From: Arthrobacter sp. S39 | GTDB taxonomy: Bacteria > Actinomycetota > Actinomycetes > Actinomycetales > Micrococcaceae | DNA: 64,000 nucleotides | NCBI RefSeq assembly: GCF_004320525.1 | Contig: NZ_SIHX01000002.1 | Span: forward strand, 62,001-126,000 | Direction: 5' to 3' | Shown here: one piece after another, positions 16,843-23,905 of the stretch | Layout: each line of letters starts with the position of its first letter | Numbering within the stretch: position 1 is the stretch's first letter | The notes under the pieces: model-generated | What the model was told of the DNA's origin: nothing | Database searches by the model: none | Seen by the model: the letters and a program-made list of their open reading frames with translations, nothing else | Translations under genes and position numbers: made by a program

Positions 16843-17106
16843 ATGGCTTTGTGGGGCGCAGATGTAGAACAGCTCAGGACTCTCGGCACCAAGCTGCAGC
16901 ATGGTGCAAACGAGATTGAGCAGCAGAAGAACAACCTGAACACCCTGCTGAACTCCACGCAGTGGATGGGCCCGGACGCGGATGCGTTCAAGCAGCAGTG
17001 GTCCGGTGAGCACATGACGCAGCTGACCCGGGTCGCTGAATCCCTGAAGGAAGCCAGCCAGAAGGCCACGCGGAACGCCCAGGAGCAGTCGGACGCTTCA
17101 CACTAG
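16843..17106 (+). CDS. WXG100-family protein (ESAT-6-like)
   Basis: 87-residue helical hairpin protein with the WXG turn at Trp41-Met-Gly43 and long amphipathic helices on either side, the size and layout of EsxA-type substrates of type VII secretion. AAGGAG lies before the ATG. No EccC, EccD or other secretion gene is near, and no second Esx gene, so it may be a homodimer that uses machinery encoded elsewhere. A strong terminator follows, so it is transcribed alone. Confidence 0.9.
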   Translation: MALWGADVEQLRTLGTKLQHGANEIEQQKNNLNTLLNSTQWMGPDADAFKQQWSGEHMTQLTRVAESLKEASQKATRNAQEQSDASH

Positions 17107-17121
17107 CCACAGCAGCATTAC

Positions 17122-17159
17122 CAACGGGCCCGGACACAACACAGTGTCCGGGCCCGTTG
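17122..17159 (+). terminator. Terminator after the WXG100 gene
   Basis: A perfect 16-bp stem (17122-17137 with 17144-17159), 6-nt loop, followed by GCGTTT; it sits between convergent genes. Confidence 0.8.
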
Positions 17160-17201
17160 GCGTTTACGCAGCAGTCAGCGCAGTTGGAGGCGGACCGGCT
17201 G

Positions 17202-18254
17202 TCAGGGGACGGGTTCGACGTCGTTCGCGTGCTCCAGCGGTGAGGGCGCCTTCCGCCGGGGTGCTTCGTCGTCCACCACCGGGGTGATGGCCTTGGCCTG
17301 GCCCCGCAGTTCATCGAGTCTGACCAGGATGACGCCGCCAACAATCAGCGCTCCGCCCAGGAGCTGGATGGCACCCGGCAGTTCCCCGAGGAGCAGCCAT
17401 GCCCAGATCACGGCGAAGAGGACTTCGGTCAGCGAAACGAAGGATGCCACCTTGGAGCCGAGGGCACGGGCGGCCATGATTCCGGAGACGTAGGCCAGGA
17501 CTGTTGCCAGCACCACCAGGCCGCCCAACGAGACCCACCACGGCGTGATCCACGGACCAAGTTTGGTGTCCGCCGTGCTGAAGGCCATGGGAAGCAGGCC
17601 GGTTGCGGCTGCCAGCCACATCACGGCCGCTCCCACCATGAGGCCGCTGGAGGCGAGGACGATGGGTGGCAGGGAGTCGTTCTCCCTAGCGGTGATGAAG
17701 AAGTACATGGCCAGGCACACCGCTGCCGCTATCCCCCACAACACGCCGACCACATCGATCTTGACGGTGCCGGTGAGGTCAAGGACCAGTACCAGCCCGG
17801 CGAGGGACAGCAGCGTCCCGCCGAAGGTCAGGGCGCGCGGCCGCTTCCGGCTCGCGGCCCAGAGCCAGAGAACAATGATCACCGGGGCCAAGTACTCCAG
17901 GAGCAGGGCCACTCCGACCGAAAGGCGGGCCACCGCGTTGAAGTAGAACAGCTGGCAGGCGGCCACCCCGATGAGGCCGAACAGCCCGATCGCGACCCAG
18001 TTGTCGCGCAATTGGTGCCACTTGCCGCGGAGGGCTGGAATGGCCGGAATGGCAAGTATCAGGGCGGCGCCGGTGAGGCGCGCGGTCACCGCGGCGCCGG
18101 GAGACCAGCCCGTTTCCAGGAGCGCTTTGGCGAAAGATCCGGAGATTCCAAAGACCGCGGAGGAGAACAACGCGATCCCAAGGCCTGAGGCCAAAAAGCC
18201 GCGGCTGGCTGTGATGTGGCCGGCTGTCGCGGCCGGGTTGGTGGCGGCAGTCAT
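17202..18254 (-). CDS. EamA-family (DMT superfamily) exporter
   Basis: 350-residue membrane protein with two repeats of five hydrophobic helices, characteristic of drug/metabolite transporters such as RhtA. The second EamA repeat begins near IDVVGVLWGIAAAV. A charged C-terminal tail follows the last helix. The ATG at 18254 has AGGAGG just upstream. It is divergent from a CGNR-type regulator, and a palindrome lies between them; the exported compound is unknown. Confidence 0.88.
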   Translation of the reverse strand: MTAATNPAATAGHITASRGFLASGLGIALFSSAVFGISGSFAKALLETGWSPGAAVTARLTGAALILAIPAIPALRGKWHQLRDNWVAIGLFGLIGVAACQLFYFNAVARLSVGVALLLEYLAPVIIVLWLWAASRKRPRALTFGGTLLSLAGLVLVLDLTGTVKIDVVGVLWGIAAAVCLAMYFFITARENDSLPPIVLASSGLMVGAAVMWLAAATGLLPMAFSTADTKLGPWITPWWVSLGGLVVLATVLAYVSGIMAARALGSKVASFVSLTEVLFAVIWAWLLLGELPGAIQLLGGALIVGGVILVRLDELRGQAKAITPVVDDEAPRRKAPSPLEHANDVEPVP

Positions 18255-18282
18255 TGTCGCCTCCTGTCAGGAGTAAAGTGGG

Positions 18283-18301
18283 GTAATGGTCATGACATTA
18301 C
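18283..18301. promoter_or_regulatory. Palindromic operator between EamA and CGNR genes
   Basis: GTAATG (18283-18288) and CATTAC (18296-18301) flank a 7-nt centre in the 70-bp gap of the divergent pair. It is a likely binding site for the CGNR protein. Confidence 0.5.
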
Positions 18302-18324
18302 GCCCGGCCCTGTAAGGAGTCAAG

Positions 18325-18870
18325 ATGGTTTTTGCCCCTGACACTGAGGTGGCGCTGCGCACCGTGGTGCATCTGATCAACAGCGCCGCGAATGGCAGGG
18401 AAACTCTGGGTAGCGTGTCGGACCTGGACCGCTTCCTTGAAGCCGAGGGCTTCAGCGGGGCCCGGGCGCGCGACGCCGCAGAACTGGCCAGCATCCATCA
18501 ACTGCGCAGCGAGCTCGCAGGTGTATGGACCTCGGATGAGGATTCAGCGGTGGAATCCGTGAACCGCCTGCTGCGCGATGCCAGCGCATTGCCGCAGCTG
18601 ATGAAGCACGACCAGTGGGACTGGCACCTGCATGCGACCACCCGCGAGGCGCCGTTGGCGGACAGGATGGGCACCGAGGCGGCCATGGCCCTGGTGGACG
18701 TGATCCGGAGCAAGGAGATGGACCGCATGCTGGTGTGCGAAGGGGATGACTGTGATGCGGTGGTCCTGGACCTGACCCGCAACCGTTCGAAGCGGTACTG
18801 CGACACCGGCAACTGTGCCAACAGGGCACATGTCGCGGCTTACCGGGCCCGCCAGGCACAGGCCGGCTGA
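18325..18870 (+). CDS. CGNR zinc-finger transcriptional regulator (ABATE domain)
   Basis: 181 residues. The N-terminal ABATE-type region (1-125) is a putative ligand-sensing domain. The C-terminal zinc finger has Cys138, Cys143, Cys159 and Cys164; the name-giving CGNR is CANR here, followed by AHVAAYRAR. AAGGAG precedes the ATG. Its position divergent to the EamA exporter with a shared palindrome suggests it controls export of a toxic or signalling molecule. Confidence 0.88.
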   Translation: MVFAPDTEVALRTVVHLINSAANGRETLGSVSDLDRFLEAEGFSGARARDAAELASIHQLRSELAGVWTSDEDSAVESVNRLLRDASALPQLMKHDQWDWHLHATTREAPLADRMGTEAAMALVDVIRSKEMDRMLVCEGDDCDAVVLDLTRNRSKRYCDTGNCANRAHVAAYRARQAQAG

Positions 18871-18929
18871 GGCTGTCAGGCCTGCTGGCCGCTAGAAGAC
18901 GGGACGGGCCCGGACCGTCGGGTTGCAGG

Positions 18930-18999
18930 ATCGATTGCTCCGCAAGGGCCCTTTTGAACCCTCACAAGGGCCTCACAAGGCCTTTACGGAGCAATCGAT
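18930..18999. repeat. Nested intergenic palindrome (element E)
   Basis: Arms of 21 bp (18930-18950 and 18979-18999) match at 19 positions; the two exceptions are one G-T wobble and one C-A pair. Inside lies a small hairpin CCCT-CACA-AGGG (18959-18970). It sits between convergent genes and could end transcription from both sides; compare the elements near 23.7, 35.1, 57.5 and 61.3 kb. Confidence 0.8.
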
Positions 19000-19008
19000 G
19001 CAGCGGGC

Positions 19009-19404
19009 TTAGCGCCCGGATGGCCCGTCGGCGTCGGGTGTGCCAGGCTCAGAAGTGCCAGGCCGGGAACCATCCTGGCCCTCGCGGCCGGACTGCGGAG
19101 ACGTTCCGCCGAACCCGTGGGAGGGCTTGCGGGCGGAGCTCAGGTTCACACCCGAACCCTTGCCAAGGTGCTCGGCGTTGTCCTTGTAGCTCATCGAGAG
19201 CATGGCGGCGATGACCAGCGTGACAATGAACGCGATTCCGGCGCCGGTGAAGGCCAGGTCGAACCGCGGGGCGCGTGCGCTGCCGCCGGAAGCGAAAATG
19301 AGGACCGCAATAAAGGCGATGACGGCCCAGAACGCGGAGAACATCAGCGGCCCCTTCACCGAGGTCCGCATCTTGCGCGGTTTTCCTGGTTGCTGGTCTG
19401 CCAA
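19009..19404 (-). CDS. Small two-helix membrane protein with disordered tail
   Basis: 131 residues with two membrane segments (about 21-40 and 53-70: FSAFWAVIAFIAVLIFASGG and LAFTGAGIAFIVTLVIAAML) and a Ser/Gly/Pro-rich tail. Translation appears to start at TTG 19404, since GGGAGGA stands at ideal distance and there is no ATG before residue 12. Family not recognised. A palindrome lies upstream. Confidence 0.72.
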   Translation of the reverse strand: MADQQPGKPRKMRTSVKGPLMFSAFWAVIAFIAVLIFASGGSARAPRFDLAFTGAGIAFIVTLVIAAMLSMSYKDNAEHLGKGSGVNLSSARKPSHGFGGTSPQSGREGQDGSRPGTSEPGTPDADGPSGR

Positions 19405-19479
19405 GGTGGTTCCTCCCCTGCAGGCACGGCGCGGAGGCGTGCCCGGTTCGAATGGTGCGTTGGGTCTGTACGGCGAAAC

Positions 19480-19496
19480 TTCTACACTGGGTAGAA
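19480..19496. promoter_or_regulatory. Palindromic operator upstream of the small membrane protein
   Basis: TTCTAC-ACTGG-GTAGAA, with outer GTACGG (19468-19473) and CCGTAC (19497-19502). It lies between the 19404 start and the stop of the next gene at 19512, so probably in the promoter of the small membrane protein gene. Confidence 0.45.
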
Positions 19497-19511
19497 CCGT
19501 ACGCTTCTAGT

Positions 19512-20102
19512 TTACGGCTTCACGACGGCGGCCCGGGCATCGTGCCGCAGGGTCAGCGCGGACAGCACCCAGAGCACACCGGCGATGATGGCGCCGCCGC
19601 CGGCGACGCCCAGCAGGGCGTGGGCCCCCAGGCCAATGAAGAACGGGATCGCCACAGCTGTTCCGATGCCGATGACGCCGGAGGCCAGCCAGTCCCGGGC
19701 CAGCACGTGTCTGCGGCGGTTCCGGAGTCCGCACAGCAGTTCGATCACGCCTGCAAAACCCAGGCCCAGCGCTGCGATGATGCCGAAGAGCAGGTCGCCC
19801 TGGAGCAGCAGCAGCGCCACGCCGGTTCCAGCAAGGATCAAACCTGCGGCTGAAAACAGCGTCCCGGGCCCGTCTTCGCGCCGGAAGCCGGCCTTGGGGA
19901 CACCCCAGAGCACCAGGATCCCGGTGGCCAGCAGGTAGATTCCGCCGGCCCACGCCATGACCCCCACCGACGGTGCAGCCCAGAAAATCGTCACCGCCCC
20001 GAACACCAGGGCAACAATGGCACGCAGCAGCACGGGTTTCCACAGGTCCTTCTGGGGGGCGGTACCGTGGGCGGCTTCAGCTGGCGTCAATGGGCGGGTC
20101 AC
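19512..20102 (-). CDS. HdeD/DUF308-like membrane protein
   Basis: 196 residues with about six hydrophobic segments in three pairs (LLRAIVALVFGAVTIFWA, VMAWAGGIYLLATGILVLW, GTLFSAAGLILAGTGVALLL and so on), the HdeD/DUF308 layout. Function is unknown; relatives are linked to stress. GTG 20102 is preceded by TAAACT at 6 nt (20109-20114) and no Shine-Dalgarno, so it may be leaderless. It lies 25 bp after the MATE gene. Confidence 0.78.
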   Translation of the reverse strand: MTRPLTPAEAAHGTAPQKDLWKPVLLRAIVALVFGAVTIFWAAPSVGVMAWAGGIYLLATGILVLWGVPKAGFRREDGPGTLFSAAGLILAGTGVALLLLQGDLLFGIIAALGLGFAGVIELLCGLRNRRRHVLARDWLASGVIGIGTAVAIPFFIGLGAHALLGVAGGGAIIAGVLWVLSALTLRHDARAAVVKP

Positions 20103-20108
20103 CGGTCC

Positions 20109-20114
20109 AGTTTA
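20109..20114 (-). promoter_or_regulatory. -10 element (leaderless) of the DUF308-like gene
   Basis: TAAACT on the minus strand, 6 nt before the GTG start. Confidence 0.4.
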
Positions 20115-20127
20115 GTGGGCGCGGGTG

Positions 20128-21480
20128 CTACGTCGAACCGAGCACCATCCACCGGTCGGACCTGGCGCGTGCCCCGAGGGTCACGGCGCGTGCTGCCATG
20201 TACCCCAGGGCGAAGGCCGCCCACAGCCACCCCAGCCCCGGCACGCCGGAGGCGCCCGAGCCGGCGACCGCCAGGAGCAGCGGAACGTACACCGCAAGGT
20301 TGACGACGCCGGCAATTGCCAGATACTTCGCATCACCGGCGCCGATCAGCACTCCGTCGAGGACGAACACATAGCCTGCGACCGGCTGCCCTGCGGCGAG
20401 CACCCACAGTGCAACGGTCAGCGCGGAGTGGACGCCGGCGTCGGACGTGAACAGGAGCCCCGCCCAGGGCGCGGCCACCGCGAGGAGGACCCCGGTGGCG
20501 ACGCCAAAGCCGATGCCCCACCTGATCATGATGGTGGTGAGGAGCCGCGCCTTGGCGGGGTTGGAGGCCCCCAGTTCCTTGCCGATGAGTGCCTGCGCGG
20601 CGATGGCCAGGGCATCCAGGGCGAAGGCCAGGAACGAGAAAATGGTCATGGCCAGCTGGTGCGCCGCCAGGTTGACCGGACCCTGGGCCGTCACCACCAG
20701 CACCGTGGCCAGAATGGCGATGCGCAGGCTGAGTGTGCGCAGCATCAGCCACGATCCGATCCGCGTCATGGCACGGATGCCCCGCCAGTCGGGGAGCAGG
20801 CTGACGCCGTGCCGGGAGGCATTGCGCTGGACCATCACGAGGTAGACGGCGGCCATGGCCCATTGCGCGATGCTGGTGCCAACAGCAGAGCCGGTGACCG
20901 ACCAGCCAAGGCCGTAGACGAGCCAGAGGTTCAGGATGATATTCAGGGCGAACCCGGCCGTAGCGACGACCAGCGGCGTGCGGGTGTCCTGGAGCCCGCG
21001 GAGGACGCCCGTTCCGGCGAAAATGAGCAACATGGCTACAAGTCCCGGCATGGACCAGCGGAGGTAATCGGCGGCAAAGACCCGGACAGCGCCGTCCGCA
21101 CCCATGAGTCCCACCAGCGGATCGGCCGCAAAGAAGCCTGCGGCAGCCAGGAGGACGCCCAGCAGCAGCGCCAGCCACACGCCGTCGCGCCCGGCCGCCA
21201 GCGCCTTGCCCAGCTGGCCGTCGCCGAGTGCCCGTGCCACGGCCGGCGTGGTGGAATACGCGAGGAAGACCATCAGGCCAACAGCGGTGTGCAGCACGGC
21301 GGACGCAAGGCCCACTCCCGCCAGCTGGGCCACCCCCAGGTGGCCGACGATCGCGGAATCCGCCAGGAGGAACAGCGGTTCGGCAATCAGGGCGCCAAAC
21401 GCGGGGACGGCGAGCCGCAGGATTTCCCGGGAGTGGCCGGCAGTTGTTTTTGCGGCAGCAGGGGCGGATTGGTGTGGCAC
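20128..21480 (-). CDS. MATE-family efflux transporter (DinF-like)
   Basis: 450-residue membrane antiporter with twelve helices in two halves. REILRLAVPAFGALIAEPLFLL is the usual DinF-type start, followed by DSAIVGHLG and, in the second half, AAHQLAMTIFSFLAFALDALAIAAQ. It probably expels drugs or oxidised metabolites with Na+ or H+. GTG 21480 is chosen because TAGGCT lies 7 nt before it; ATG 21510 is an alternative that adds ten residues. Divergent from the doxX gene. Confidence 0.88.
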   Translation of the reverse strand: MPHQSAPAAAKTTAGHSREILRLAVPAFGALIAEPLFLLADSAIVGHLGVAQLAGVGLASAVLHTAVGLMVFLAYSTTPAVARALGDGQLGKALAAGRDGVWLALLLGVLLAAAGFFAADPLVGLMGADGAVRVFAADYLRWSMPGLVAMLLIFAGTGVLRGLQDTRTPLVVATAGFALNIILNLWLVYGLGWSVTGSAVGTSIAQWAMAAVYLVMVQRNASRHGVSLLPDWRGIRAMTRIGSWLMLRTLSLRIAILATVLVVTAQGPVNLAAHQLAMTIFSFLAFALDALAIAAQALIGKELGASNPAKARLLTTIMIRWGIGFGVATGVLLAVAAPWAGLLFTSDAGVHSALTVALWVLAAGQPVAGYVFVLDGVLIGAGDAKYLAIAGVVNLAVYVPLLLAVAGSGASGVPGLGWLWAAFALGYMAARAVTLGARARSDRWMVLGST

Positions 21481-21487
21481 GGTTGCC

Positions 21488-21493
21488 AGCCTA
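21488..21493 (-). promoter_or_regulatory. -10 element (leaderless) of the MATE gene
   Basis: TAGGCT on the minus strand, 7 nt before GTG 21480. Confidence 0.4.
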
Positions 21494-21584
21494 TCTGGGC
21501 GCCCGGACATCGCGCCCGCCGTTGGGGCGCAGAGTCGAAAGGGCTCCGTCCGGCCATGATAAACAACACACCGGCACACAATTT

Positions 21585-21598
21585 GTTGACACTTCAAC
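21585..21598. promoter_or_regulatory. Palindrome upstream of doxX
   Basis: GTTGA-CACT-TCAAC includes a TTGACA hexamer, so a regulator bound here would cover a -35 element. TTGA/TCAA palindromes are typical of MarR-family operators. The doxX ATG is about 100 bp downstream. Confidence 0.45.
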
Positions 21599-21697
21599 TA
21601 TAAGTCTGGAAGACTCGGTACTTCAAGCTTCAACGCTGCGATCCGGCCCGCTTGTACGCAAACAGCCCCGACCGACATCCGAAACGGTGAAACTCTT

Positions 21698-22132
21698 ATG
21701 AACCAGACCCCGCTTACCACCACCGCAGTAACTATCCTGCGCGTCATCCTCGGCTTCCTCTTCGCCGCCCATGGCTGGCAGAAGTTCAACGAATGGACCA
21801 TCGCCGGCACCCAGGCCGCCTTCACGAAGATGGGTGTTCCCGCCGCCGAAATCGCCGCTCCGACGGTGGCCGTCCTCGAACTGGCCGGCGGAGTTGCCCT
21901 CATTCTGGGCATCCTGACCCGGATCGTCGCACTCCTCCTGGCCCTTGACATGCTGGGCGCCCTGCTCCTGGTGCACGCCTCAGCCGGCGTGTTCGCGGCA
22001 ACCGGCGGCTACGAACTGGTGCTGCTCCTGGCAGCAGCCGCCTTGGCCGTAGCCCTCACGGGCGCCGGCCGCATCTCCGTGGACCGCGCCCTCTTTGGCC
22101 GCGCGAACTCCAAGCTGGCCATGCTGGCCTAA
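21698..22132 (+). CDS. DoxX-family membrane protein
   Basis: 144 residues, four hydrophobic segments. ILRVILGFLFAAHGWQKF is the DoxX signature, followed by PTVAVLELAGGVALILGILTR. DoxX proteins are membrane partners in oxidative stress and thiol handling in actinobacteria. It is monocistronic, followed by a very strong terminator and preceded by a MarR-type palindrome, which suggests induction by a reactive compound. Confidence 0.9.
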   Translation: MNQTPLTTTAVTILRVILGFLFAAHGWQKFNEWTIAGTQAAFTKMGVPAAEIAAPTVAVLELAGGVALILGILTRIVALLLALDMLGALLLVHASAGVFAATGGYELVLLLAAAALAVALTGAGRISVDRALFGRANSKLAMLA

Positions 22133-22150
22133 TCAGCTCACACAGCAGCG

Positions 22151-22196
22151 AACGACGGCGGCGGGGCACCCAGGTGCCCCGCCGCCGTCGTTTTTT
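22151..22196 (+). terminator. Strong terminator after doxX
   Basis: Arms 22151-22170 and 22173-22192 are perfectly complementary (about 18-19 usable pairs) and end in a T6 run. It also faces the convergent aztD-like gene. Confidence 0.9.
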
Positions 22197-22222
22197 GTTG
22201 TCCTCCCGCGTCTGCCGGACGG

Positions 22223-23536
22223 TCAGCCAGTGACGCCCGTCAGTTCATTGGGGACGCGGTCAAGGTCGGCGCTCCTGGCCACCTTCCCGGATTTCAGGTC
22301 CACCGCATGGATCTTTGATCCGGCCGGATCCGTAACGTAAGCCACGGATCCCTGGACGAACAGGGTGGGCCGCGGATCCTGCCACTCCACGGGCTCCTCC
22401 CATGCGGGAACCACGGGAATGGAGCCGGTCTTGTTCCCCGTCAGCGGATCGATCACATGCAGCGCCCCGTCGGTGCCGAGAACCAGCGCCTCCCCTGCCG
22501 GTCCGCGCCCCAGGGAGCGGAAGGAATAGCTGGCCCCAAGGTCCACGAGCTGCAGCTGGCCGGTATCCGTGTTGACGAGCGAGATGCGGGTGGGCCGCTC
22601 CAGGTCGGCATCCTTGTCCACTTTGTAGTCGCCAAGGATCACGGGCGAAGCGTCACTTCCTGCCTGATTGCCCATCCGGCCGTAGGGATCGGGGCTGGCA
22701 ACCTTGGTGATGGCGCCATCCCTGTAGACCAGCATGCCGTCTTCGCAACCCACCACCACGGCTTCCTCACCGGCAACCGCCTCGCCGTGGACGCCGGGGC
22801 ATTCCTCGTTGCGGAGCAACTCCCGCCGCTCCCCGCCCGGCCCGTCCGGCGCACTCAGGAGGGCCAGGCCCGTACGGCTGTCCTCGTTGCCCACGGTGAC
22901 CAGAAGCCTGCCGTCCGCCAGCTCGACAGCGACACCGTGATGGGCTTCGGGCGTGGTGTACGAAGCAGTCGAGGGGAGGCCGGTCTTGAGTGCCTCAGTC
23001 AGGGTGGCAGGGTCGAAAACCTCGACCTTGCCGGACCCGTCGCTGAACAGCACCGTCTTGCCGGCGTGGCGGACCACATGCCCGGACTTGCTGGCACTGA
23101 AAGCCCGGTCCGTCAGCTGCGGCGCTGCGACATAGGAGTGCCCGTGATCCCCGTGCGCCTCGGTCCACACGCCGGCGTCGAAGACGCGGAACGAGTCCCC
23201 GGTGGCCACCAGGACATGGCGGCTGTCCCCGGCCGGGCTGAGGCGGTTGAAGCCCTCCAGGGGCGTATCCCCCACCGCCTTCAGTGTCTTCGCGTCAAGG
23301 ACCGTAATGCCGGAGTCATGGGTCATGACCAGCCGGGGGGCGGGGGCCTGGCTTTCCTTCGCCTGGCCTGATGGGGCCGTGCCGGCTGAGTCGGCGCCGT
23401 TGCTCGACGGCGGCCCGGCGCCTTCACCGGGAGCGGCCCCGCACGCTGTGAGGAGAAGGGCCGAAACCGCGAGAACTGCCGGGAGCGCGGGCCGATAAGG
23501 GCGCAGCAGCCTGGGGCGTAGTTGAGTAATAGTCAT
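22223..23536 (-). CDS. aztD: AztD-like zinc-binding lipoprotein
   Basis: 437 residues. Signal peptide with lipobox LTAC (about residues 28-31), Ser/Gly/Ala-rich spacer, then a seven-bladed YncE/AztD-type propeller with repeated short strands (ITVLDAKTLKAVG, VEVFDPATL, IHAVDLKSGKVA). HGDHGHSY near residue 117 is a probable zinc site. AztD-type proteins hand zinc to the AztC solute-binding protein of a zinc ABC importer, but no aztABC genes are adjacent. The ATG lies 7 nt after a -10 (TATCGT) that overlaps a Zur-type box, so expression under zinc shortage is expected. Confidence 0.78.
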   Translation of the reverse strand: MTITQLRPRLLRPYRPALPAVLAVSALLLTACGAAPGEGAGPPSSNGADSAGTAPSGQAKESQAPAPRLVMTHDSGITVLDAKTLKAVGDTPLEGFNRLSPAGDSRHVLVATGDSFRVFDAGVWTEAHGDHGHSYVAAPQLTDRAFSASKSGHVVRHAGKTVLFSDGSGKVEVFDPATLTEALKTGLPSTASYTTPEAHHGVAVELADGRLLVTVGNEDSRTGLALLSAPDGPGGERRELLRNEECPGVHGEAVAGEEAVVVGCEDGMLVYRDGAITKVASPDPYGRMGNQAGSDASPVILGDYKVDKDADLERPTRISLVNTDTGQLQLVDLGASYSFRSLGRGPAGEALVLGTDGALHVIDPLTGNKTGSIPVVPAWEEPVEWQDPRPTLFVQGSVAYVTDPAGSKIHAVDLKSGKVARSADLDRVPNELTGVTG

Positions 23537-23543
23537 GTCGCTA

Positions 23544-23558
23544 ACGATAGTCATTATC
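23544..23558 (-). promoter_or_regulatory. Zur-type box overlapping the aztD-like promoter
   Basis: GATAATGACTATC (minus strand, 23558-23546) is a near-perfect Fur/Zur-type palindrome. The -10 TATCGT (23549-23544) overlaps it and TTGCAA lies 16 nt further upstream, so zinc-loaded Zur would block the promoter. The -10 is 7 nt before the ATG. Confidence 0.65.
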
Positions 23559-23675
23559 AATAGTGTTGCAAGTTGAATGACGTCGACTGCGTCACGGCGA
23601 ACCCTTCGCGGGGGTCCGGTGCACCAGAACAACACACTCGATATCAAAAACTCCCAGAAAACAATCAGGAAACGC

Positions 23676-23703
23676 TTGACCTCTACAACGTTGCACTGAT
23701 AAA
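23676..23703 (+). promoter_or_regulatory. Promoter with palindrome upstream of the pectinolytic gene
   Basis: TTGACC (23676-23681), 16-bp spacer, GATAAA (23698-23703). The spacer holds the perfect palindrome CAACGTTG (23686-23693), a LacI-type operator core. A transcript starting near 23711 would have a leader of about 195 nt containing the nested palindrome at 23735-23797. Confidence 0.45.
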
Positions 23704-23734
23704 CCTGTGAGCGATCACATCACCCGGCCCCTGG

Positions 23735-23797
23735 GCGCGAACTAGCAGCTAATGACGTCAAATTCCCCTCCTGAGGGGAATAGCTGCCAGTTCGCGC
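23735..23797. repeat. Nested intergenic palindrome (element A)
   Basis: 17-bp arms (23735-23751 and 23781-23797) beginning GCGCGAACT and ending AGTTCGCGC, with one mismatch. A perfect inner hairpin TTCCCCTC/GAGGGGAA occupies 23763-23780. It lies between divergent genes, so it cannot be a simple terminator of either; it would be in the leader of the CE12-PL11 gene. Confidence 0.85.
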
Positions 23798-23841
23798 ATG
23801 CAGGGCACACAAAAGCAGCACCCGAATAGTTTCCGTTCGAA

Positions 23842-23855
23842 TTGAAACGATCCAA
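23842..23855. promoter_or_regulatory. Candidate LacI-type operator before the pectinolytic gene
   Basis: TTGAAACGATCCAA has a central CG and symmetrical TTG/CAA ends, 50 bp before the start codon; GTTTC/GAAAC also flanks it (23829-23848). A sugar-responsive LacI-family regulator would fit, but none is encoded here. Confidence 0.35.
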
Positions 23856-23905
23856 GATCCGACACAGTGGTTGGATCCCGCCACAGCCCATCAAAGGAGA
23901 TGCTT

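Noticed and set aside
23735..23797. Insertion-sequence or MITE remnant
   Set aside because: No target-site duplication, no transposase and no copy with the same arms in the window, so only the architecture is shared with the other palindromes.
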